Source of the DNA: Serratia sp. UGAL515B_01
GTDB lineage: Bacteria; Pseudomonadota; Gammaproteobacteria; Enterobacterales; Enterobacteriaceae
Direction of reading: 5' to 3'
NCBI RefSeq assembly: GCF_033095805.1
Contig: NZ_CP109901.1
Location: 2,170,001-2,234,000 of the forward strand
DNA: 64,000 nucleotides
Under the pieces are notes generated by a model. It ran no database searches, had not been told where the DNA came from, and worked only from the letters and a program-made list of their open reading frames with translations. The translations under genes and the position numbers were made by a program. Of the stretch, positions 1-7,857 are shown one piece after another. Position 1 is the first letter of the stretch. The number at the start of each line of letters is the position of its first letter.

Positions 1-2942
1 GAGGGGGAAGCAGCCCGTTTATTTTTCACCTTGATTACTGCGTTTGGCTCAACCCCAACCACATCAGCCGCCAAGCCTGGCTCTGCCTCGGTTAAAGCCG
101 CTTTGTCACCCTCCAACCTGGCCCCAACTTGGGAGCAACTTGGCACCAACTTGCTTTCTTCTGAGTCCAACTTGCACTTACTGCCTGCATGCTCATCCAC
201 ATCAAGCAGGCCGCACAGATGGTTTTCATCACCGTTTTGGCCATCCCACAACAGTTCATACTGCAACAGATGCCCACGGCTACCGCCGTGCAGCAACAGG
301 TATTCCATTTCGCTCAAGCGCAAGCAATGTACCTTGAGCTGGTTATCACTCCAGTGGGTGTAACCCCGGATATCCCGCCGGGTAAAGCGCACTTCCGCGC
401 TCTGGCAACCCTGACGCGCTGCCATACCCTTCACCATGTCCTGTATCAGCAGCAACAGCTTGCGCGTTTGCGGCGGCATTTCGTCCAGCGTTCGCCCCAG
501 CACTTCATGAGCAAGCCGATTCGCCAACTCGATATCAGACCGCTCGACCTCGATATACTCCAGCCATTCACCGCGATGCTGTACCCGCTTCACTTCCCGC
601 TGGTACTGGTGCAACAGCGCTATCGACTGTATCAGCGTCAGGTATTTCATATGGTCGCGCCGGGTACGGGTTTTATCGCTCAGGAAGGTCAGTTGGTGCG
701 CATACGGGTTCACCACCCGGAGCGGCCTTAACAGCCGTTGCGCGTTCTGGTGCAGCCGCGTCAGATACCCTTTTTCATTCGCCGCCAGCAGTCCTTCCAG
801 CGTTTGACCGTGCCGCTGCATGGCGTGGATGGCTTGCGTCTGCTCCCGCGATTCGTTCACCGTCAGCACCAGACAGCGGTTCAGTAACTCTTCATCCACA
901 TCGATGGCCGTGGTGGTCAACATCAGCATCACCGGGCCTTGAACCTTGTATTCCCGCGTGACCAGTTCGCCGCTCTGCTCGTTCTTGCCCGTTGAGGCTA
1001 TCTTTAACTCCCCGTCCGACTGCAACAGCTTGAGTGCATACGCCGCTTGCCTAACACCTTCCTCTTCTGCGATAGCCAGTATCTTGTGTTGCAGGCTGGT
1101 TTCACCCAGATAGTAGAGGCTCTGCCCGGTCATGGCGCTGTACTGGATACGTTCTTCTTCCGGCATCAGCCCCAGCACCGCGTCCATCAGCGACGATTTA
1201 CCCGCCGCCGAGCTGCTCTGTATCAGCACCGCCAAGGGTTTATCCAGCTTGCGCGACGTCGCCGCCAGATACCCGGTCAGCAGATTCGACGATTCCCCCA
1301 CCACGCCACAGGTGGCCAGGTCATCAACGATACGTGTAGCCAACGCCCCATCTTTCAACAACGCCAGCGCCGCCGCTTCATCCTCTGCACTCAACGCCAC
1401 CGCCGCAGGCGTGGCCTGCTCTACCGCCTGCCGCGCCTCGTCCTGCTTCTGCTCCAGCAACAGCAGCAACCGCCCACACTCCCGCTTGATAACAGAAGTC
1501 TCACAGCCCAGCTCGACCGTGGCCACATTGATATAACTCTGGCGCTGTTTGGCGTGGTACATGTCCAACTGGTCAACGTGGAACGCCCCGGTAGACTCAT
1601 CCCGCACCTGAACGTTAACCTTCATCACATCGGGTACGCTGTTCTTCTGCCAGCCCCGCACCCGCCACACGCGGGGGCCGCAGTGCATCAGCAGTTCACC
1701 GGACGCGGTGACTTCTCCCGCCACCGCCTCCGTGTGTGACACCGCAGGGGCGGCTAAAGAAGAAGGGGTTTCTGCGCTGGCGGTGTCATGCTCCAACGCC
1801 GCACCGAGCCGCTGCGCCTGCTCCAACGACAAGCCCAGCGCCCTTTCAGGATTGCCGCTCTTTAGTGCGTATTCATTCGCATCCAGCCCTTGCGGGAACC
1901 GCACCCGCCATGCGTCGATCCCCACCTCCAGCAGTTCACCCGCCACCGCTTCCGCGCCCCGATCCCCGGCCTCGTCACGGTCGAAGGCGATCAACACCCG
2001 TTTCACGCCGTGATACTGCAACGCCGCCCGATGCTCCGCCGTGAAGCCGTTCACCCCGTAGGCGGCGATCACGTTGCGGAACCCGGCACACCAGAAGGTC
2101 ATGGCGTCGATCAGCGCTTCACACAGGATCACTTCCGAGGACGCTTTCAGCGCGGCTTCATTCCATACGCCAACCAGCGGCGACGACAGATACAGGTGTT
2201 TGGGATTCCCCTTGATAATCTTGTAATCCGGCTGGGTACGCCGCCCGTACAGTTGCAGCACCCGGCCACGGTTCGCTACGTTGGCCGACTCCGCCCAGCC
2301 GATCACCGGCATCACCACACAGCCCCTGAAGTGGTCTTGTCGGGTCGTTTCCCGCAACACACCCACGTCAACCAGCCGTTCCCGCAGCCGCCTACCCGCT
2401 TTCGATTGTGAGGAGGGTAACGCCCCGGCGATCCCATGCGCACCGGCGAACCCCAGCCGGAAGTGACTCATCAGTTCAGGATGATTGAGGCCACGGCTGA
2501 CCAACCACTCTTGTGCCTCTGGCCACGCCAGTAACTGCTGATGATAGAAGTCGATCACCTGGTTAAGCAGTGCCTGACCATCGTCATCCAGATCGGCGAG
2601 CGTGGGCGGCACCGCAGGCGGCGAAGAAGAAGAGGCAACGGTGGCAGCAACGGAGGACGTTCCCGCCAGTTCACGCAGTCGCACCAGAGTTTGGGGGAAG
2701 GTGAGGCGCTCGGTCTGTTGCAGCCAGTCCAGCACCGACCCCGCCGCGCCACAGCCGAAGCAGTGATAGAGATTTTTGGCAGGCGAGATAACACAAGAGG
2801 GAGTTTTCTCGGTATGGAACGGGCAGAGCGTCACATAGTCCTTGCCCTGGCGTTTCAGCTCACGCCGCTGGCTTTGTGCCACGTTCAACAGCGACACGTC
2901 ACGCTTTAACTGCTCCAGCTCTGCCGGGGTCATTTTGCCCAT
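1..2942 (-). CDS. Primase/helicase-like protein (CHC2 zinc finger, Toprim, AAA+), copy 1, cut by window edge
   Basis: Same protein as the complete copy at 7841-11050; about 86 C-terminal codons are missing because the window begins inside the gene. The start is the ATG at 2942, preceded by AGGAG seven bases upstream. The N-terminus carries a CHC2 zinc finger (C-x2-H...C-x2-C), then a Toprim domain with the FDRDEAGD metal-binding motif, then a P-loop ATPase. Differences from copy 2 cluster between the zinc finger and the Toprim end (roughly bases 1870-2640), while the ATPase-coding part is identical. It is transcribed divergently from the Xre gene. The role is inferred: synthesis of primers and unwinding for a mobile element. 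No experimental counterpart is known to me. Confidence 0.85.
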   Translation of the reverse strand, partial: MGKMTPAELEQLKRDVSLLNVAQSQRRELKRQGKDYVTLCPFHTEKTPSCVISPAKNLYHCFGCGAAGSVLDWLQQTERLTFPQTLVRLRELAGTSSVAATVASSSSPPAVPPTLADLDDDGQALLNQVIDFYHQQLLAWPEAQEWLVSRGLNHPELMSHFRLGFAGAHGIAGALPSSQSKAGRRLRERLVDVGVLRETTRQDHFRGCVVMPVIGWAESANVANRGRVLQLYGRRTQPDYKIIKGNPKHLYLSSPLVGVWNEAALKASSEVILCEALIDAMTFWCAGFRNVIAAYGVNGFTAEHRAALQYHGVKRVLIAFDRDEAGDRGAEAVAGELLEVGIDAWRVRFPQGLDANEYALKSGNPERALGLSLEQAQRLGAALEHDTASAETPSSLAAPAVSHTEAVAGEVTASGELLMHCGPRVWRVRGWQKNSVPDVMKVNVQVRDESTGAFHVDQLDMYHAKQRQSYINVATVELGCETSVIKRECGRLLLLLEQKQDEARQAVEQATPAAVALSAEDEAAALALLKDGALATRIVDDLATCGVVGESSNLLTGYLAATSRKLDKPLAVLIQSSSAAGKSSLMDAVLGLMPEEERIQYSAMTGQSLYYLGETSLQHKILAIAEEEGVRQAAYALKLLQSDGELKIASTGKNEQSGELVTREYKVQGPVMLMLTTTAIDVDEELLNRCLVLTVNESREQTQAIHAMQRHGQTLEGLLAANEKGYLTRLHQNAQRLLRPLRVVNPYAHQLTFLSDKTRTRRDHMKYLTLIQSIALLHQYQREVKRVQHRGEWLEYIEVERSDIELANRLAHEVLGRTLDEMPPQTRKLLLLIQDMVKGMAARQGCQSAEVRFTRRDIRGYTHWSDNQLKVHCLRLSEMEYLLLHGGSRGHLLQYELLWDGQNGDENHLCGLLDVDEHAGSKCKLDSEESKLVPSCSQVGARLEGDKAALTEAEPGLAADVVGVEPNAVIKVKNKRAASP

Positions 2943-2976
2943 TCCGCTGCTCCTATAAAAACCGGTCAAGATTCTA

Positions 2977-3016
2977 TTGTGCGTTATTTTAGTATCCGAT
3001 ATGCTACCATTGTCAA
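2977..3016. promoter_or_regulatory. Overlapping divergent promoters, primase / Xre gene (copy 1)
   Basis: On the plus strand TTGTGC (2977-2982) and TATGCT (3000-3005) are 17 bases apart and would serve the Xre gene. On the minus strand a consensus TTGACA (3011-3016) is 16 bases from TACTAA (2989-2994) and would serve the primase gene. Because the two promoters overlap, a regulator bound here could control both directions. This is a motif-based prediction. Confidence 0.55.
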
Positions 3017-3039
3017 GCACACTTTATACGGAGGTTAAG

Positions 3040-3417
3040 ATGACGGGATTGTTCTCTCACTGGTTGATGCCCATGAGTGTTTCCACACGTTTAGCCCATA
3101 TCCGTAAGAGTAAAGGTTTGACCCAGCAGGCGCTGGCTGATGCTATCGGTTTGCATGTCACGCAGATTAAGCGTTACGAAGCTGGAACCTCTCAACCTTC
3201 TCTTGAAGCGATTAAGAAGATTGCACAGACCTTACGCGTTACCACTGACTCGCTGATTTTTGAAGAAGGGGAACTGGCTCCTGATGCTGATTTGGCGTTG
3301 CAGTTTCAGGCTATTTCCGGCATGGCACCAGAACAGCAGCAGGTTATCAAGCAACTGCTGGAAGGGATGATTATCAAGTATGAAGCTGAACGATGGTCAT
3401 CGAAGATGAAGGGATAA
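3040..3417 (+). CDS. Xre-family helix-turn-helix regulator, copy 1
   Basis: A 125-residue protein with a Cro/C1-type HTH at about residues 16-72 (LTQQALADAIGLHVTQIKRYE), followed by a short acidic linker and a C-terminal helix. The start at 3040 is chosen because GGAGG lies five bases upstream; a longer frame from 2977 would run through the promoter. Copy 2 (11148-11525) differs by Pro to Ser near residue 11 and silent changes. It is divergent from the primase gene and upstream of two SymE-family genes, so it is a candidate master repressor of the block, as in many phage-like and toxin-antitoxin modules. The target operator is not proven. Confidence 0.85.
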   Translation: MTGLFSHWLMPMSVSTRLAHIRKSKGLTQQALADAIGLHVTQIKRYEAGTSQPSLEAIKKIAQTLRVTTDSLIFEEGELAPDADLALQFQAISGMAPEQQQVIKQLLEGMIIKYEAERWSSKMKG

Positions 3418-3430
3418 CACCAGATTTAGC

Positions 3431-3464
3431 GCAGTAACAACAGGTTGCACCCTGCTGTTACTGC
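3431..3464 (+). other. Hairpin upstream of symE-like gene 1 (copy 1)
   Basis: GCAGTAACA pairs with TGTTACTGC (9 bp); after one mismatch CAGG pairs with CCTG, leaving a loop of about six bases. There is no T-run, so it is not a classical terminator. It sits in the leader of the symE-like gene, where it could modulate translation, readthrough from the Xre gene, or pairing with an antisense RNA. The identical hairpin is at 11539-11572. Confidence 0.6.
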
Positions 3465-3494
3465 TAACCACAACCAACTAGCAAGGAGTTGATC

Positions 3495-3782
3495 ATGGCT
3501 ACAAGCGATGATAAAGCAATACAACGCATTTCCCAAGCCGAGCGCTATTCACGCGCTCGGTTTCAGGCTATCAGTCTGCGGGGGAAGTGGCTCACCGAAG
3601 CCGGATTTACCGAAGGGATGCCGCTAAAAATACGCATCATGCCCGGCTGCATGGTGATCACTGCGCAGAACACCCGCGAGCTGTGGAGCTGTTTGGAAGG
3701 ACTCAGCATTGAACCGTTTGACGATGCAGCAGCGGCCAACTGGCTCAAGCATTACCCCGGTGGCCTGATGTTTGTTGAGTGA
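3495..3782 (+). CDS. SymE-family toxin-like protein 1, copy 1
   Basis: A 95-residue protein with the SymE signature of an AbrB-like fold: SRARFQAISLRGKWLTEAGF followed by G-x-P-L-K-I-R-I-M-P-G and a V-I-T-A strand. SymE of E. coli is an RNA-associated toxin controlled by the SOS response and the antisense RNA SymR. The start at 3495 has AGGAG six bases upstream; an in-frame TTG two codons earlier overlaps that site. It is followed 22 bases later by a second SymE-like gene. I see neither a LexA box nor a defined SymR-like antisense gene, so regulation as a type I toxin is only an analogy. Confidence 0.75.
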   Translation: MATSDDKAIQRISQAERYSRARFQAISLRGKWLTEAGFTEGMPLKIRIMPGCMVITAQNTRELWSCLEGLSIEPFDDAAAANWLKHYPGGLMFVE

Positions 3783-3804
3783 TAGCGACTAAGGAGAGAT
3801 GCTG

Positions 3805-4149
3805 ATGAACATCACTTTTACCCCTGAACCGATCCCGGAGCTGATATTGGCAGGCGATACGCTGGCGACACTCGGTTTTACCTGCGGCACCCCGTTACAA
3901 CTGACGCTCCAGAACCACACACTGTGGATCACCCCCGTCACCGATGAAGCCGTTTGGGAGCAACTCTGTGAGGCCAGCCAACACCGCCCGGATCTTGGCG
4001 CGGATTGGGTGCGGGAGAACGGCGAGTTGGTGATTGCTGGCGACTGGCTCACCGAGTCCGGCATCACCGATGCTGAACAACTGGAAGTGACCGCCGCCCC
4101 CGGTGTGCTCCGATTACGGCGGCGAGAAGAGGACGTTTTCAGGGCATAG
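3805..4149 (+). CDS. SymE-family protein 2 with two AbrB-like halves, copy 1
   Basis: A 114-residue protein in which two segments share the SymE/AbrB pattern: LAGDTLATLGFTCGTPLQL near the N-terminus and IAGDWLTESGITDAEQLEV near the C-terminus. An ATG at 3799 is too close to the AAGGAG; the ATG at 3805 has a normal spacing of eight bases and is preferred. It may act with the preceding SymE-like protein; whether it is toxin, partner or DNA-binding protein cannot be told. Copy 2 (11913-12257) diverges mainly over the last 25 residues. Confidence 0.7.
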   Translation: MNITFTPEPIPELILAGDTLATLGFTCGTPLQLTLQNHTLWITPVTDEAVWEQLCEASQHRPDLGADWVRENGELVIAGDWLTESGITDAEQLEVTAAPGVLRLRRREEDVFRA

Positions 4150-4156
4150 ATACAGT

Positions 4157-4190
4157 AACCCCCCGACAGCTAAGCCGGGGGGTTATTTTA
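4157..4190 (+). terminator. Rho-independent terminator after symE-like 2
   Basis: AACCCCCCG and CGGGGGGTT form a perfect 9-bp stem around a ten-base loop and are followed by ATTTTA. It lies eight bases after the symE-like stop codon. Confidence 0.85.
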
Positions 4191-4202
4191 TCGGCGTGGG
4201 GT

Positions 4203-4314
4203 GTCGGGGCGTAGCCCTGACCCGGTTGTTTTGTCGCACCGCCACCGCATGGCGGTAAGTACAAAACATTTCCTGTCCGACGATTTCGTCTGATTAACGG
4301 CTCACCTTCGGACA
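4203..4314. other. Non-coding stretch with three consecutive hairpins
   Basis: Hairpin 1 (4203-4221): GTCGGGGC/GCCCTGAC with a three-base loop and one G-U pair. Hairpin 2 (4238-4256): ACCGCC/GGCGGT. Hairpin 3 (4274-4314): TGTCCGA/TCGGACA enclosing a smaller CGA/TCG stem. No gene is visible. It is absent from the second block, where the symE gene and the immunity gene are only 33 bases apart. It could be a structured RNA or a recombination scar; no known family was recognised. Confidence 0.4.
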
Positions 4315-4334
4315 TTGGGCAGCTAAGAGAGAAG

Positions 4335-4430
4335 ACGAACCGCCGTCACTCTGTGGAACAACAGGAAGCCACCGCTGCAACCAATGTGATTCGGTTGCAG
4401 CAGCGGGATTTAAGAGGGGTTAGGATTTGA
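4335..4430 (+). pseudogene. Relic of the 3' end of a third symE-like gene
   Basis: Read in frame, this stretch gives VEQQEATAATNVIRLQQR and then a stop (4428-4430). It aligns with the C-terminus of symE-like 2 of the second block (AEQLEVTTAPGVIRLQRR). No start codon or upstream half is present. It indicates that another copy of the block, or a recombination end of one, once stood next to the immunity gene. Confidence 0.6.
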
Positions 4431-4434
4431 GATC

Positions 4435-4463
4435 AACCACCTCGGCCATCGGTCGAGGTAGTT
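4435..4463 (-). terminator. Possible terminator of the orphan immunity gene
   Basis: AACTACCTCG and CGAGGTGGTT (minus strand) form a 10-bp stem with one G-U pair and a nine-base loop, directly after the immunity gene. There is no clear T-run, so it may be only an RNA-stabilising hairpin. Confidence 0.4.
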
Positions 4464-4465
4464 CA

Positions 4466-4771
4466 TTAGAACGGCGAAAATAAAATACTCTTATTATCAC
4501 GATCAGCCTGATCTATTAATGCAATCACAGATAATAGGTAATCATGAACATCTTGCTCTGATGGCACATCTTTCATTAAGTTATTAATCTCCTTACGAAG
4601 ATCAGCAAGTTGCTCGTCACTAAAAAGCTCCATGTCACAGTTAGATAACTCAGATAACAATGGGTATTTACAGTGATCACCCCTGATTAAAAAGCTTTCA
4701 TTTCCCGGAAAGTCTTCCAATGAAGTAATGCTTTCACCAATAACTTTATCCCATAAGTAAACAATAAACAT
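4466..4771 (-). CDS. Candidate immunity protein (CdiI) of the orphan CdiA-CT
   Basis: A 101-residue acidic protein of unrecognised family. It starts four bases after the orphan CdiA stop codon, with AAGG seven bases upstream of the ATG, which is the usual cdiA-cdiI layout. It is AT-rich compared with the cdiA body, as toxin/immunity cassettes often are. The assignment as immunity protein rests on position, size and composition only; no similarity is claimed. If correct, it neutralises the toxin domain encoded at 4776-5522. Confidence 0.6.
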   Translation of the reverse strand: MFIVYLWDKVIGESITSLEDFPGNESFLIRGDHCKYPLLSELSNCDMELFSDEQLADLRKEINNLMKDVPSEQDVHDYLLSVIALIDQADRDNKSILFSPF

Positions 4772-4775
4772 ATAG

Positions 4776-6603
4776 TTACCTTACCACCGCTTTACCTGGG
4801 AACGTATTGACCAAATTACCTTGCTTATCAGTGATGACAGTCATAATTGACGTTGGCGTACTGTTGTTCATTGCATCAACCCCAATATTTTTCCCCATAT
4901 CCACAGTACGAATATAGTTACCAGTAGAAGGTGAATATTGCACTGATGTCTTCACTACAGTATCTGATTGCAAGATCGTCTTCAGTTCATCCTTCGTTAC
5001 AGTGAAGTGTGACTTATTAGATCCCCATTCCCCACCATGTTTCTTCCAAGCATATTCTAGCCCTGAAGCTGTCGAACCATCACCATTTCTGAGGTTAACT
5101 CTGGACTGAACAATAGAGTCTTTCCACACTTCCTTAGCAGCGTTAGCCGCCGCAGCTTCAGCTTTCGCCGCAGTCGCCTCTGCCGCTGTCTTACCGATAC
5201 CAATGGCACCACCGGCCCCTACGCCACCCGGTACGATAGCCTCCGACATCTGGATACCGGCATTATTCAGACACAACACCACATTACCCGCACAAGCCTG
5301 TATCACGGCTTTCGCTGCCGCTGCGATTTCAGGTGTGGCCGCTGCCAGTACGCCACCTCCAAGACCAGCCGGAAGCGCTACCATCAGCGCATCGTTCATC
5401 GCAAGCCCTTTCTGACAGGACGCGGAACTTGGGTCAGTGCTGCAAGAAGCAATGTTCTTACCATGATCCTGCACGAACTGGGTTTGAGTTTCCTCATTTC
5501 CGCCAAGTAGGTTGTTGTCCGCCGCGTTCTTGCCTGCCTGCGCTCCTGCCACAGCACCCGCCGTGCTGTCATCCGTCACGCCTCCGGCAAGCCCTGCCGC
5601 CAGCGTTCCCAGCATACTGATCGTCTGTTTCTCGCTTTCGCTCAGATCGCTGACGTCACGCCCTGGATACAACTGTTTCAAGACAAGCTGCGCCATCAGT
5701 TCGCCACTGACGGCACCCGCAGCCCCAGCCACTGCATTATTGCCACTGGCATAGGCGGTGACCGCACCCACTACCGCGTGAGCCATCGCTCGGCTGGCTT
5801 CGTTCGGGGCCAGTTTATGGATCTGCTCTGCCAGGTATGGCGCTGCTGCACCACTCAGCGCCTGCGCCATATTCCCACCCGCCAGACCTTGGATCGCTGC
5901 CGTGGCCGCCTGGATACCCTGCTGGATCGCGCTGCCGGTGCCCCATTGCGCTTGCGTGGTTTTATAGGCAGACGAACTCGTCAGTAACCTATCATACGCC
6001 GCTCGCTCTTCCGCTGTCGCATTCGGCCCCGGTGCCTTGATGCCCTTGGCTTCCAGTTCTGCACGACCGGCATTCGTCGCCAGGATCTTGCCTTGCGTCG
6101 CCGCAATGTCTATCGCCTGACCACCGATTTCACCCAGCAACTGCGCTTCCCTTAACCGGTTCTGCTCCTTCTCGCGGTCAAATATTTGCCCGATACTGCC
6201 GTTGGCATTCTCGGTGTCGCGGCTCAGGTCGTTCACATCCTGTTTCTGGTTGGCCGGGTCACGGATGATGATCGTGCCGTCACTCACCGCCGCCTGTGTT
6301 GTCCCTTCGGCATTCCCGCTGTGGTTGGCCCCCGCCAGCGACAGGTTGTTGCTGTTCGACAGCACGTTACCCAGCAGGCTGCCGCCGGTGCTGAAGCTGC
6401 CCCCTTGATGCTCGGCCTTGAACTCCGCTTGGTTCTTGATATCACTAAAGCCCAGCGTACCGGTATCCAGCTTATTCTTGTCTGCCGGGGCGGTGCTGGC
6501 AATAACCGCGCCGTCCAACTGCGTGTGGTTCCCCACCGTAATGTCGAACCCACCTTTGCCGGCAAAGAGGCCCGTCTGCTCCTGCACGCTATCATAGTTG
6601 CTG
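4776..6603 (-). pseudogene. Orphan CdiA C-terminal module (5'-truncated cdiA with toxin domain)
   Basis: From base 6603 downward the translation (SNYDSVQEQTGLFAGKGGFD...) follows the FHA-2/pretoxin part of the full CdiA (residues from DNA position about 14535), and the two stay similar up to the pretoxin end. The VENN junction is changed to ADNN (5511-5522). After it come 244 unrelated residues ending in a domain with KKHGGEWGSNKSHFTVTKDE and a final DKQGNLVNTFPG. This resembles C-terminal tRNase/BECR-type CDI toxin domains, from memory and with modest confidence. There is no signal peptide, TPS domain, normal start codon or promoter; a GTG at 6587 is not credible as a start. Orphan modules of this kind can be fused to the intact cdiA by recombination in the shared region, replacing the toxin. 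The homology to CdiA stops exactly at 6603. Confidence 0.85.
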
Positions 6604-7233
6604 AAGATGGCCCCGGACGGTCGATCTCCAACTGAACACCATTTTTCCCTGTGCGGTCAGCCAGTTACAACCCATTTTCACCAGTGCATTTTCACACCGC
6701 CAACTTTTTGCCCCGACGCGCTTTTTTAGCCCGTAACGCCATTTTCCCCAGCACTGTTAAAGAGCAACCGCCGCAACATCATAGCAGTGCTTTATCGCTT
6801 TGCCATTAGTCGAAGCACCACATCGCGGCGGCGCGGGGCGGGACAGCCGCTTTTGGCTGGGCCGTGCCGCGCTGCCTGCCGGGCGTGGGCTGGCGAGGCC
6901 CACAAGGGCCGGAACGGCGCTCTGTAGCACACCTGCCAAGCCGGGTGTTGATTTTGCATGACCACACAGAACCAGGGCGGGCGCGGAAGCTGGCCGGAAC
7001 GGGAACGAGCAAGGAGCGGGCGACTGCGAGCCGTTACGGACAGACGCAGCCGGGCGGGCATTAACTTTTTAAGCGGAGGCCGAAGGCCGACAACAGATGA
7101 GGGGGTTGCTGAGGGAACGCGGATACCTGGAAGCGGCGGGAGCTGGCGAGCGGCGCGCTGCACCGGACTTTGTGAACACCGGAGCCAACAGCGGCAGGAG
7201 CCTGCGACTGGCGCGTTGTAGTGGATCACAAAA
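6604..7233. other. 630-bp GC-rich segment without a recognisable gene
   Basis: It lies between the truncation point of the orphan CdiA and that of the recombinase. It is very GC-rich at 6820-7200, with short inverted repeats such as AGGCCGAAGGCCGA near 7077. On the minus strand it contains GTTGCTCTTTAACA near 6755, a motif often seen upstream of plasmid-type genes. Only short overlapping frames are present and none resembles a protein I know. It may be debris of a further mobile element that joined the two truncated genes. Confidence 0.5.
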
Positions 7234-7857
7234 TCAGGACACCTTCGTAGCCTTTTTCCCCTTGCCCTGGCGAACCATGACCGTTCCCTTTTCCATATTG
7301 ATGCTGTTCACGGTCAACTGGCACAGTTCGGTTCGGCGTAGCCCACTGCCGTAGAGCACTTCCAGTATCGCCCGGTCACGCAGCCCTTGAACCGTATGGA
7401 TATCGGGTTGCCTCAACACTTTCTCGACCTCTTCCGGGCTGAGCACGTCCTGTGGCAACCGTTGTCCCACCTTAGGCAACTCCAGCTCGGAGGCCGGATT
7501 GGCTTTCAGGATATGCCGCTTGGCCAACCAGGCAAAGAAGCGCTTTATCTGCGCCAGGTGAGTACATTGAGTACTCACCGCCAGCGGCTCACCGTTGCTT
7601 TTACGCCAGTAATAAAGCCGTTGCTGGTAGCTCTCCAGGGCCGCCAGCGTGATGGCCTCAGGCTGTTCCAACCCGCGCAGGTGACACCACTCATGCAGCC
7701 GCTCCAACGGGTGCGAGGTGGTGCGTAACGCCACGCCTGTCGACAGGTTATGCTGTTGCAGCCACAGCAGATAATGGGCCATCCAGTACCCCAGACTCCC
7801 GTGAGGCCAGCGCCCAACCTGTAACAGCGGGACTGTCTTTTTATCTCTCAGCGCCAT
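7234..7857 (-). pseudogene. Xer-type tyrosine recombinase, C-terminally truncated
   Basis: 207 residues. The N-terminal SAM-like core-binding domain spans about residues 20-125. The catalytic domain begins with LRDRAILEVLYGSGLRRTEL, which holds the first catalytic Arg, and the GKGKK strand supplies the Lys. The frame then stops at 7234, just where XerC/XerD proteins read K-R-V-P. The His-x-x-Arg, His/Trp and Tyr of the active site are missing, about 90-100 residues in all, so the protein should be inactive. It starts inside the end of the primase gene with a 17-base overlap, so the two were translationally coupled. The break coincides with the GC-rich segment at 6604-7233. Confidence 0.85.

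Larger units (their letters stand above)
1..4150. repeat. First copy of the CDI-associated accessory block
   Basis: This block (primase-like gene, Xre regulator, symE-like 1, symE-like 2) recurs at 8100-12260. The shift is 8099 bases at the left and 8108 from about position 2500 on, because of small indels. Bases 1-1869 match 8100-9968 with no difference that I found. After that the copies differ at scattered sites, and they diverge clearly at the 3' end of the second symE gene. The left end of the block lies outside the window. Confidence 0.93.

Noticed and set aside
1047..1739. Plus-strand Gln- and Arg-rich frame opposite the primase gene, repeated at 9146-9838
   Set aside because: Antisense shadow of a gene with clear domains; its repetition only reflects the block duplication.
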